Below, one piece after another: positions 5,407 to 12,159 of a stretch of DNA of 12,159 nt. The first letter of the stretch is position 1. Every line of letters starts with the position of its first letter. Made by a program: the position numbers and the translations under genes. The DNA is from Actinomycetota bacterium (GTDB taxonomy: Bacteria > Actinomycetota > Thermoleophilia > Solirubrobacterales > 70-9), in NCBI GenBank assembly GCA_005884305.1, contig VAYL01000148.1:1-12159 (forward strand). The letters are read 5' to 3'. The notes under the pieces were generated by a model. It ran no database searches. It was not told the DNA's origin and saw only the letters and a program-made list of their open reading frames with translations.

Positions 5407-6917
5407 GCGGACAGGGCTGCCGGCAATGCCGCGATGACATCGGTCGCAATCACCGACTCCGCCGCACCGATCCGCTCGGCGGCGATTCGCCCGGCCCGCT
5501 GGTGCGCATGGACGCCGGTACAAACTGCGGCAAAGGGCTCCAGCCCCCTGGCGAGCAGCGCGCCGATCGTCCCGGACAACACATCCCCGGTGCCCGCCGT
5601 CGCGAGTGCTGGCGCCCCGCCGGCGGCGACAGCGAGGCGATCGCCATCGGCCACGATCGAATCGTCGCCCTTCAGGACGACGATCGCGCCGCTACGTGTG
5701 GCCGCCTCGCGAGCGGCGGCGAGCCGGTGCGCAGCGATCGCGCTCGATTCCCGCCCTAGCAACCGGCCCAGCTCGCCCGCGTGCGGCGTGAGCACCGTCG
5801 GTGCATCGCGTTCGGCGATCAGGTCGAGGCGTCCCGCGTGGGCGTTCAGGCCGTCGGCGTCGATGAGGAGAGGTGCCGCGACGCCGCGCGAGAGTTCCCG
5901 CGCGAGCTCCAGGGAATCTTCGTCACGGCCGAGCCCCGGCCCGAGAACCACGGCTGCGGCGCGCTCGCCGGCGGCCAGGATGTCGTTGGCCGAGGAGCTC
6001 GCGAGCCGGCCCGGCGCCCCGTCGTAGCCGCGGGACATGACCTCGGTCAGCTTGATTTCGAAGATGTGCTCGAGATCCGCCGGCACCGCGACGGTCGCGT
6101 AGCCGGCCCCCACGCGGATCGCCGCCGACGCCGCCATGCAAACCGCGCCGGTCAGCCCGCGGGAACCGCCGACGACAAGCACCTCACCCGAGTCGAACTT
6201 CGTCGAATTGGGGAGCCGCTGCGGTGCCAGCGCGAGCACGCCGTCGCGGATCACACCGCCGGCCGGCTGCGACGGCGCATCCGGCGGGATACCGATGTCC
6301 GCAACCCGGACCTGCCCGGACTTCGCCTTCCCTGGAACGATCCAGTGCCCGAGCTTGGCCGCGTGGAAGCTCACGGTGACCTCGGCTTCGACCGCCACCC
6401 CCTCCGCCTCGCCGCTCGAGGCATCGACTCCGGACGAGATGTCGGCGGCGACCACCGGCGCCCCGCACCTGTTCATCGCCTCGATGGCCGCGTCGGCCGG
6501 TGCCCGCGGCGCGCCCACGAAGCCGGTGCCGAAGATCGCGTCGATGACCGCGCCGGACCCGGCCAGCGCGGCGCCGACGTCGTCCCGCTCGACCTCCCGT
6601 ACCGCGCCGTCGAAGCGCTCCAGGTTCGTCGTCGCATCGGGCGAGAGATCGCCGCCCGGCCACAGCAGCAGCACCTCGACCTCATACCCGGTGCCGGCGA
6701 GGTGCCGGGCCGCCACGAGGCCGTCGCCCGCGTTGTTGCCCTTGCCACAGACGACGCGAACCGGCCCGTCGTTCGCCACCTCCCGAACGGCCTCGGCGAC
6801 CGCCTCGCCCGCAGTCTCCATCAGATCGAGCGACGGGATCCCCTGCTCGTCGATCGCCCAGGAGTCCGCGGCCCGCATCCCCGCGGCGTCATAGAGCGGT
6901 TCGAGCCACCTCTCCAT
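5403..6917 (-). CDS. nnr: bifunctional NAD(P)H-hydrate epimerase/ADP-dependent dehydratase
   Basis: The 504-residue protein fuses the two NAD(P)HX repair enzymes. The N-terminal YjeF/NAXE-type epimerase domain (about 1-215) has the nucleotide-binding GKGNNAGDG (58-66), the DAIFGTG block (126-132) and DISSGVDASSGE (159-170). The C-terminal ribokinase-like dehydratase domain (about 225-500) has GGSRGLTGA (250-258), GPGLG (326-330), DADGLNA (353-359), LTPHAGE (376-382), LKGDDS (415-420) and ATAGTGDVLSG (439-449). Together they epimerise and dehydrate hydrated NADH/NADPH back to usable cofactor, with ADP as the family's phosphate donor in bacteria. ATG 6915-6917 sits 23 bases downstream of the acpS stop with no clear Shine-Dalgarno. 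The order acpS-nnr-alr is recurrent in bacteria, which supports all three assignments. Confidence 0.95.
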   Translation of the reverse strand: MERWLEPLYDAAGMRAADSWAIDEQGIPSLDLMETAGEAVAEAVREVANDGPVRVVCGKGNNAGDGLVAARHLAGTGYEVEVLLLWPGGDLSPDATTNLERFDGAVREVERDDVGAALAGSGAVIDAIFGTGFVGAPRAPADAAIEAMNRCGAPVVAADISSGVDASSGEAEGVAVEAEVTVSFHAAKLGHWIVPGKAKSGQVRVADIGIPPDAPSQPAGGVIRDGVLALAPQRLPNSTKFDSGEVLVVGGSRGLTGAVCMAASAAIRVGAGYATVAVPADLEHIFEIKLTEVMSRGYDGAPGRLASSSANDILAAGERAAAVVLGPGLGRDEDSLELARELSRGVAAPLLIDADGLNAHAGRLDLIAERDAPTVLTPHAGELGRLLGRESSAIAAHRLAAAREAATRSGAIVVLKGDDSIVADGDRLAVAAGGAPALATAGTGDVLSGTIGALLARGLEPFAAVCTGVHAHQRAGRIAAERIGAAESVIATDVIAALPAALSA

Positions 6918-6940
6918 CGCTGCCGGAGCCTAGATCAAGG

Positions 6941-7312
6941 TCAGTGCAGATTTGGAACGGCAAGCACCACCGCAGCGGCGGTGTCATCGGTGTGGGTCAG
7001 CGCCACCTTGAGCTCGACGCCGCGCTGGCTCGCGAGCTCGGCCGCCCGGCCATGAAGCACAAGCCTCGGCGGAGTGTTGCCGCCTCCCCACACCTCGACC
7101 TGACGCGGTGCGACGGGCGTCCCGAGAGCCTTGATCGCCGCCTCCTTGGCTGCGAAGCGCACCGCGAGATGGCGAGCTGGTCGGCGGCGGGCCGCCGCAA
7201 AGTCCAGCTCCGCCGCGGTGAAGAGCCGCTCCGCCAGCCGCGGGCGGCGATCGAGGGCGCGTTCGAGCCGGCCGATGTCGACGAGGTCGAGACCGAGGCC
7301 GGACTCGGGCAT
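6941..7312 (-). CDS. acpS: holo-[acyl-carrier-protein] synthase
   Basis: The 123-residue protein has the AcpS-type phosphopantetheinyl transferase signature. GLDLVDIGRLE (6-16) contains the magnesium ligand D9, RLFTAAEL (29-36) follows, and RFAAKEAAIKALG (52-64) contains E57 and K61. It transfers 4'-phosphopantetheine from CoA to apo-ACP, turning on fatty-acid synthesis. Length matches the family. ATG 7310-7312 begins 3 bases after the stop of the lipoprotein gene, and a GGGGGTGA stretch inside that gene's last codons can serve as Shine-Dalgarno, about 8 bases away. An enzyme of lipid synthesis placed between cell-wall precursor genes fits an envelope-biogenesis operon. Confidence 0.95.
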   Translation of the reverse strand: MPESGLGLDLVDIGRLERALDRRPRLAERLFTAAELDFAAARRRPARHLAVRFAAKEAAIKALGTPVAPRQVEVWGGGNTPPRLVLHGRAAELASQRGVELKVALTHTDDTAAAVVLAVPNLH

Positions 7313-7315
7313 GGG

Positions 7316-8845
7316 TTACTTCACCCCCACCACGAAGCGAGCTGTGCTGCGGTTGCCGTCTCGAGCGGTGCCCACCATCAGGTAGTCCAGCTTCCGGAGG
7401 TACGGCTTGGCGGCGACGTAGTTGGGATCGCTAGCCGAGCCACCCTTCTCGGCGACGGTGAAGAACGGGGTCAACGAGACGAACGCGAGTGGCGAGGAGT
7501 CACTCCCCAGCGCGTCGATGCCGCCCTGGAACGTGGGGTCGTCGGCGAGCGGCTGCCGAGGATTGAGAGCATCCTCGGCCGGCTGTCCCGGTCCGAGGGC
7601 GGCCACGACCTGATCGCCGAATTGCCCGACCTGGATCGCCTGGTTGGATTCGGGTGCGGAAGCGGAGAAGCCCTCATCGGCGCCATGCGGTGGCGGCCCG
7701 AGCTTCGCGTCCGCGTCCTGCCCGAATCGCTTGCGGAACGAATCGACCGCCTTCGACGACGCATTGGGGTCGGTACTGCCGACCACACCGCCGATCGCGA
7801 TGGTCTTCTTGCTCGTCCCGCCGACGAACCCGTGACCGTTGTGCATCCACGAGAGGGCATCCTTCGGATCGACCCCGGTCAGGCTCTTGATCCGGTCCTC
7901 AAGGGCGGAGATCCGCAGCGCCTGGGCTGCGCCGAGCACGTTGCCGAGGACCCCGCCGACGTTCTGGAAGCCCACCGAAAGCCACGCATCAGCCGGTGAT
8001 TGACCCACCAGCTCACCGCCATCCAGCTGGGCGACCACACCTGTGGGCAGCGAGACGTCCACGGCCGCGGTGTCGGCCGTCGCCGAGACCGCAAAGGCAA
8101 CCGGCCCATTGGCGAGTGTCTGAAGTGCGCTCCTCACGACCGTCGCTTGGAGCGGATCGGTCGGGAGGGCTGAGAGCGCCTTGCCGGCCTGCTCGCCATC
8201 CACATACCCCAGTCCCAGGTTGTCATCGGGAACCGACGACGTCGCGGAGGCGAACGAGCTGGAGTCGGCGAGAGAGTCACCCTGCGACGCATCGACCGAC
8301 GCCTTGAAGCCGCCGAGCGTTCCTGCCACCAGGAAGTCGCCAACGACGCCAATTGCAACAGGTCCGCTTTCACCGCTGCCCGACGAGTAGTAGGGGACGC
8401 CGTCGTACGTCTCCTGCTTGGTGCCCGGAGACGAGGCAGCCGCCTTCTTCAGAAAGTCCTCGGTCGCGCCAGTGTTCGTGCTTTCGAACATCGCGGCGAA
8501 GGGCGGGTTCGCACCGAACGAGCCCACGAAGAGCGCTCCTCTCTCACCCAGCCATGGGGCGATGTCGTCCTCGTAGGTGGTGTCGGTCCGGGACTCGGAG
8601 AGCAGGAGGTCGAGCTGCTCCACGATTGCCGCACCGGGGTCGTCGATGCCGCCGACCCGCGAGGCGAGCGAGTCGATCGCGTCCCGCTGCGCGCCCTCCG
8701 GCCGGACGACGGACTCGACGTAGACTGGCGCGTTCGCCGGTGCGAGCGATGCGAGCTCGTCGTTGCTACCGCTCCCGCCGCCGCAGCCGGCAAGCAGCAG
8801 CAGCGTCACCAGCGCGGCGAGCACGATCGCCGCGCGGCGGATCAC
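7316..8845 (-). CDS. DUF3352-type lipoprotein in the glmS-acpS operon
   Basis: The 509-residue protein starts at a GTG that overlaps the glmS stop as GTGA. Its first 21 residues are a lipoprotein signal: RR at 3-4, a hydrophobic run, then the lipobox LAGC with C21, followed by a Gly/Ser/Asn linker. The product should be lipid-anchored on the outer face of the membrane. The remainder looks like a DUF3352 protein: APANAPVYVES near the start of the mature part, AMFESTNTG, a VAIGVVGDFLVAGT-type block, and a long beta-rich C-terminal part with no recognised catalytic motif. Family assignment is from memory of the pattern, and no biochemical role is established as far as I know. A GTG start joined to the glmS stop, and 3 bases to acpS, show it is made together with envelope-precursor enzymes. 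The frame is open far upstream inside glmS, but that part is a shadow. Confidence 0.75.
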   Translation of the reverse strand: MIRRAAIVLAALVTLLLLAGCGGGSGSNDELASLAPANAPVYVESVVRPEGAQRDAIDSLASRVGGIDDPGAAIVEQLDLLLSESRTDTTYEDDIAPWLGERGALFVGSFGANPPFAAMFESTNTGATEDFLKKAAASSPGTKQETYDGVPYYSSGSGESGPVAIGVVGDFLVAGTLGGFKASVDASQGDSLADSSSFASATSSVPDDNLGLGYVDGEQAGKALSALPTDPLQATVVRSALQTLANGPVAFAVSATADTAAVDVSLPTGVVAQLDGGELVGQSPADAWLSVGFQNVGGVLGNVLGAAQALRISALEDRIKSLTGVDPKDALSWMHNGHGFVGGTSKKTIAIGGVVGSTDPNASSKAVDSFRKRFGQDADAKLGPPPHGADEGFSASAPESNQAIQVGQFGDQVVAALGPGQPAEDALNPRQPLADDPTFQGGIDALGSDSSPLAFVSLTPFFTVAEKGGSASDPNYVAAKPYLRKLDYLMVGTARDGNRSTARFVVGVK

Positions 8846-10713
8846 TCGACCGTCACCGTCTTGGCGAGATTCCGCGGCTGATCCACGTTCAGATCGTTCA
8901 GGCGGGCGACGTAGTAGGCGAGCAGCTGGAGCGGAAGGATGGCCAGGATCGGCTGGAGCACCCAGTCGGTCGCCGGTACGTAGAGGGTCTGGTCGGCCAC
9001 CTGTTCCACCTCGATGTTGCCCTCGGTGGCGATCGCGATGACGTCGGCGCCGCGGGCCCGGACCTCCGCGACGTTGGAGAGAACCTTTTCGAGAATGGGG
9101 CTGTCGGTCGCGACGCAGACGACCGGGGTCGATTCGTCCAGGAGGGCGATCGGCCCGTGCTTCATCTCGCCGGCCGCGTACGCGTCGGTCGGGATATAGG
9201 AGATCTCCTTCATCTTGAGCGCGCCCTCCAGGCACACCGGCAGACCGATGTTGCGCCCTAGATAGAGGAAGAAGTCGCGCTTCGCGTGAGAGCGGGCGAT
9301 CGCGCGGACCCGCTCGTCGACCGCCGTGAGCGTCGTCCCGATCTTCGAGGGGATGCCCTTGAGCTCGGCCACCACCTCGGCGATCTTCTCCCGCGGCCAC
9401 GCCTCCTGTGTTTGGGCGAGCCAAAGCCCAAGTAGGTACATCGCCGCCGTCTGTGCGGTGAAGGTCTTGGTCGCCGCGACGCCGATCTCCAGGCCCGCGC
9501 GCGTATATAGAACCGTGTCGGCGTCGCGGGTCGCCTGGCTTCCCATGATGTTCGTCAGCGCCATCACCCGGGCCCCACGGTCGCGCGCCAGGCGCATCGC
9601 CGCGAGCGTGTCGGCCGTCTCGCCGGACTGCGTGATCCCGATCACCAGGTCGTCCGGGCCGACCACGGGGTCGCGGTAGCGGTACTCGGAGGCGATGTCG
9701 ATCTCGACCGGAATCCGCGCCCACTGCTCGATCGCGTAGCGGCCGACCAGGCCGGCGTGGTAGCTCGTGCCGCAGGCGACGATGACGATCCGCCGCAGTG
9801 ATCTGACGAACTCGGGCTCGAGCTCGATCTCCGAAAGATCGACGCGATCGATCTCAGGGAGTCGGTCGGCGATCGTCTCGGCGACGGCGCCGGGCTGCTC
9901 GTGGATCTCCTTGAGCATGAACGTCGGATAGCCCCCCTTCTCCGCGGCCTCCTCGTCCCAGGTCACCTCCTCCACGTCGCGATCGACCTGCGTGCTGTCC
10001 ACCTCGACGATTCGCGCCCCATCCGGCGTGACCGTGACGATCTCGCCGTTCTTCATCCCGAGGACTTTGCGCGTGTGAGCCAGGAAGGCGGGGATCGCGG
10101 ATGCGACGAACGTCTCGCCGTCGCCGATTCCCACGATCAGCGGGCACTCCTGACGGGCGGCGACCAGCGTGTCCGGATGCGACGCGTGCATCGCAACGAA
10201 GGCGTAGTGGCCCCGGAGCTCGGCGAACGCCGCCCGGACCGCCGCGGTCAGGTCGCCGTCGTAGTGCTTCTCGATCATGTGGGCGACGATCTCGGCATCG
10301 GTCTCGGAGGTGAACTGGTGCCCCGAGTCCACGAGCTCGCGACGGAGCTCGGTGTGGTTCTCGACGATGCCGTTGAGGACGATGTGAACGTCGCCCGTGC
10401 AGTCGCCGTGAGGGTGAGCGTTCTCCTCGGTCACCCGGCCGTGCGTCGCCCAGCGGGTGTGGCCGAGGCCGATCGTCGCCGGAGGTGTCGCCACCGCGAC
10501 GCCCCCCTCAGCAGAGACGGGAGTGTCGGCGTCGAGCCCGATCGCTGCGCGAAGGTTCGAGAGGTTCCCGACCGCGCGAACGGTCTCGACGTGCCCGTCG
10601 GTGAGAAGCGAGATGCCCGCGGAGTCATACCCGCGGTACTCGAGCTTCTCGAGCCCGGCCACCAGCAGGTCACGGCAGGGTCGCCCCCCGACATATCCGA
10701 CGATGCCGCACAT
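8842..10713 (-). CDS. glmS: glutamine-fructose-6-phosphate aminotransferase (isomerising)
   Basis: The 623-residue enzyme makes glucosamine-6-phosphate from fructose-6-phosphate and glutamine, the first step to UDP-GlcNAc. The N-terminal glutaminase domain begins MCGIVGYVGG; C2 becomes the N-terminal nucleophile after Met removal, which fixes the start at ATG 10711-10713. It continues with YRGYDSAG (26-33), HTRWATHG (85-92), NGIVENH (114-120) and SETDAE (136-141). Two SIS domains follow, with ACGTSYHAG, SQSGETADTLA (ITQSGETADTLA here) and EISYIPTDAYAAGEMKHGP, ending in DQPRNLAKTVTVE, the canonical C-terminus. From memory of the E. coli protein, the segment between YDSAG and HTRW is about 13 residues longer here, due to an Ala/Pro/Val-rich stretch around 63-81. 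No Shine-Dalgarno precedes the ATG; a large hairpin ends 16 bases upstream. The stop overlaps the lipoprotein start. Confidence 0.97.
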   Translation of the reverse strand: MCGIVGYVGGRPCRDLLVAGLEKLEYRGYDSAGISLLTDGHVETVRAVGNLSNLRAAIGLDADTPVSAEGGVAVATPPATIGLGHTRWATHGRVTEENAHPHGDCTGDVHIVLNGIVENHTELRRELVDSGHQFTSETDAEIVAHMIEKHYDGDLTAAVRAAFAELRGHYAFVAMHASHPDTLVAARQECPLIVGIGDGETFVASAIPAFLAHTRKVLGMKNGEIVTVTPDGARIVEVDSTQVDRDVEEVTWDEEAAEKGGYPTFMLKEIHEQPGAVAETIADRLPEIDRVDLSEIELEPEFVRSLRRIVIVACGTSYHAGLVGRYAIEQWARIPVEIDIASEYRYRDPVVGPDDLVIGITQSGETADTLAAMRLARDRGARVMALTNIMGSQATRDADTVLYTRAGLEIGVAATKTFTAQTAAMYLLGLWLAQTQEAWPREKIAEVVAELKGIPSKIGTTLTAVDERVRAIARSHAKRDFFLYLGRNIGLPVCLEGALKMKEISYIPTDAYAAGEMKHGPIALLDESTPVVCVATDSPILEKVLSNVAEVRARGADVIAIATEGNIEVEQVADQTLYVPATDWVLQPILAILPLQLLAYYVARLNDLNVDQPRNLAKTVTVE

Positions 10714-10729
10714 AGGAGGCGAGTAAGGG

Positions 10730-10795
10730 TACTGCCGGAGCCAGGCGTGTCTGAGCGCCATCCAATGCGCTCAGCCCCGCCTGCCTCCGCCAGTA
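10730..10795 (-). promoter_or_regulatory. long imperfect hairpin filling the glmM-glmS gap
   Basis: The 66 bases form 24 base pairs in four blocks: 10791-10795 with 10730-10734, 10785-10789 with 10736-10740, 10778-10783 with 10742-10747, and 10767-10774 with 10751-10758. Blocks are separated by two single G-G mismatches (minus strand) and one 3x3 internal loop, and closed by an 8-base loop. It starts 1 base after the glmM stop and ends 16 bases before the glmS ATG. There is no T run after it, so a standard intrinsic terminator is not indicated. It may limit read-through from glmM, stabilise the glmM 3' end, control glmS translation, or be a dispersed repeat. Confidence 0.6.
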
Positions 10796-10796
10796 G

Positions 10797-12104
10797 CTAA
10801 CTGAGCTCTCTGGCGATCAGGCTGACCAGGCGGCTGCAGATCTCTTCGCTCTCCTCCTCGGTTGGTGCCTCCACCATTACTCGGATGAGTGGCTCGGTGC
10901 CCGACGGGCGGACCAGCACGCGGCCGCGGCCCTCGAGCGCTGTGTTCTCGCGGTCCACCGCTTCCCATACTGCGGCCGCGTCGTCGATCGCGCCTCGGTC
11001 GGCGATCTCGACGTTCTTTAGGACCTGAGGGAGCTTGCGCATCGGGATCGCGTCCTCCAACTGTGCGTCGCCGAGCGCACTCATCACCAGCAGTGCGGCG
11101 GCGATGCCGTCGCCGGTGGGGGCGTATCCAGGCCAGATGATGTGGCCGGACTGCTCGCCCCCCAGGCCCCAGCCGCGCTCCTCGAGCTGACCGGCGACGT
11201 GCCGATCGCCCACCGGGGTTGTCTCGACGTCAATCCCCGCGGCGCGCATCGCCTCGTGGAAGCCGTAGTTGCTCATCACCGTGACGACGACGCCGCCGGC
11301 CAGCTCCTCGCGCTTCGACAGGTGCATCGCGTATAGCGCGATCAGCTCGTCGCCATCGCGGATCGTTCCCGACGAGTCGACCGCGATCACGCGGTCGCCG
11401 TCGCCGTCGAAAGCGAAGCCGAGCTCCGCGTCAGACTCGCGCATCGCCGTCGCGAGCGCGTCCGGATGCGTCGAGCCACAGCCCTCGTTGATGTTGCGCC
11501 CGTCGGGTTCGGCGGCTCGCACGTCAACAGCGGCACCCAGCCGCTCGAAGACGATCGGAGCCGCGCGGTAGGTGGCGCCGTTCGCGCAGTCGAGCAGAAT
11601 CCGGCGGCCAGCGAGGTCAAGCTGGAACTTCGAGGTGAGCTCGCGAATGTAGTCGTCGAGGGCGCCCTCGAGCGTTCGCACCCGCCCGACGGCGGGACTC
11701 GGCGAGCCGGTCTCGGCGACGTGGACCTCGATGCGCCGCTCGAGCTCGTCGCCGAGCTTGCGCCCGTCGCGGCCGAAGACCTTGATCCCGTTGTGCGGCC
11801 ACGGGTTGTGCGACGCGGAGACGACCGCTCCGAGGTCGAGGCCCAGCCTGCGAACGAGGACGGAGGCGGCGGGCGTCGGCAGGACGCCCGCCAGCAATGC
11901 GTCCCCTCCGCCCTCGGCAATGCCGGCTGCGAGCGCGGCCTCGAGCATCGGGCCCGACTCGCGGGTATCGCGGACGATCAGCACCTGGGGCCGCTCGGCG
12001 TCGGCCTCCCGGGCGGCGGCGCGGCCGAGCGAAAGCGCGAGCTCGGCCGTCAGCTCGGTCCCGGCAATGCCACGAACGCCGTCGGTGCCGAAGAGCTTGG
12101 TCAT
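10797..12104 (-). CDS. glmM: phosphoglucosamine mutase
   Basis: The 435-residue protein is an alpha-D-phosphohexomutase of the GlmM type, converting glucosamine-6-phosphate to glucosamine-1-phosphate for UDP-GlcNAc synthesis. It starts MTKLFGTDGVRGIAG, typical of GlmM. The phosphoserine loop is SASHNP (96-101), with S98 the phosphorylated residue. The metal-binding loop is DGDGDR (233-238), the sugar-binding loop GEQSGH (316-321), and the phosphate-binding loop RPSGTEP (399-405). All four active-site loops are intact and the length is within a few residues of the family norm. ATG 12102-12104 was chosen because the FGTDGVRG block begins right after it; a 13-codon in-frame extension has no support. 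No Shine-Dalgarno is visible. Its product pathway directly follows that of GlmS, encoded next downstream across the 83-base structured gap. Confidence 0.97.
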   Translation of the reverse strand: MTKLFGTDGVRGIAGTELTAELALSLGRAAAREADAERPQVLIVRDTRESGPMLEAALAAGIAEGGGDALLAGVLPTPAASVLVRRLGLDLGAVVSASHNPWPHNGIKVFGRDGRKLGDELERRIEVHVAETGSPSPAVGRVRTLEGALDDYIRELTSKFQLDLAGRRILLDCANGATYRAAPIVFERLGAAVDVRAAEPDGRNINEGCGSTHPDALATAMRESDAELGFAFDGDGDRVIAVDSSGTIRDGDELIALYAMHLSKREELAGGVVVTVMSNYGFHEAMRAAGIDVETTPVGDRHVAGQLEERGWGLGGEQSGHIIWPGYAPTGDGIAAALLVMSALGDAQLEDAIPMRKLPQVLKNVEIADRGAIDDAAAVWEAVDRENTALEGRGRVLVRPSGTEPLIRVMVEAPTEEESEEICSRLVSLIARELS

Positions 12105-12159
12105 CGATCCATTTGTGAGGTCGTGAAAACCGAGCCTGGCCAAGGACGCAGGCCGGGCG
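12105..12159. other. sequence upstream of glmM at the right edge
   Basis: These 55 bases precede glmM. On the minus strand a frame open from the window edge ends at TGA 12101-12103, overlapping the glmM start as ATGA, so the tail of an upstream gene could end here. The peptide it would encode is not recognisable, and it does not look like the end of rpsI, which precedes glmM in some actinobacteria. A weak GCCTG/CAGGC stem followed by a T4 run (12125-12128 on the minus strand) could instead be a terminator. Neither reading is well supported. Confidence 0.2.

Noticed and set aside
4069..6027. Plus-strand open frame of 652 codons opposite cca, alr and nnr
   Set aside because: It crosses three confidently assigned minus-strand genes and has the composition of a shadow frame, with no domain visible.
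8846..9724. N-terminal extension of the lipoprotein frame into glmS
   Set aside because: The extension lies wholly within glmS in another frame and is Arg/Asp/Gly-rich noise. The lipoprotein signal and lipobox begin exactly at the GTG overlapping the glmS stop.
10714..10761. 16-codon N-terminal extension of GlmS from an upstream ATG
   Set aside because: GlmS needs the Cys directly after the initiator Met as its N-terminal nucleophile, and the extension would come from the hairpin sequence.
10714..10796. glmS ribozyme upstream of glmS
   Set aside because: The known ribozyme is much longer with a multi-helix double pseudoknot core. Here a single long hairpin fills an 83-base gap.

Overview
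The window is strongly GC-rich and every convincing gene lies on the minus strand, so transcription runs from high to low coordinates. The style points to a high-GC actinobacterium: many GTG starts, 4-base stop/start overlaps and few Shine-Dalgarno sequences. The mix of a secreted G1 glutamic peptidase, a DUF3352 lipoprotein and a glmM-glmS-acpS-nnr-alr run suggests the class Thermoleophilia (Solirubrobacterales or Gaiellales). That placement is inference from gene content, not a search result.

Right part (12104 down to 2840): a compact cluster, in transcription order glmM, glmS, a DUF3352 lipoprotein, acpS, nnr, alr and cca. GlmS makes glucosamine-6-phosphate and GlmM isomerises it to glucosamine-1-phosphate, on the way to UDP-GlcNAc. 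Alr supplies D-alanine, so these three feed peptidoglycan synthesis. AcpS activates acyl carrier protein for lipid synthesis. Nnr repairs damaged NAD(P)H, and Cca matures tRNA 3' ends. From glmS to cca the genes overlap or sit within 22 nt of each other, so they are probably one operon. glmM is separated from glmS by 83 nt that is almost entirely one long imperfect hairpin (10730-10795).

Middle part (2775 down to 1577): a HIT-family hydrolase gene broken by a frame change near 2643, then an enoyl-CoA hydratase/isomerase-family gene that overlaps its end by 8 nt. The break sits inside a perfect 12-bp palindrome. It may be a real mutation or a sequence error.

Left part (1483 down to 1): infA for initiation factor IF-1, without its usual ribosomal-protein neighbours. 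It is followed by 185 non-coding bases with GC-rich palindromes, then a secreted G1-family glutamic endopeptidase whose start codon lies within a 14-bp inverted repeat. The last 230 bases hold weak terminator-like hairpins and possibly the first codons of another minus-strand gene running off the left edge.

No tRNA, rRNA, CRISPR array, insertion sequence, phage gene or plasmid origin is visible. The window is mostly core housekeeping. The items most worth a second look are the glmM-glmS hairpin, the DUF3352 lipoprotein inside a cell-envelope precursor operon, the broken HIT gene, and the G1 peptidase with its palindromic start region.
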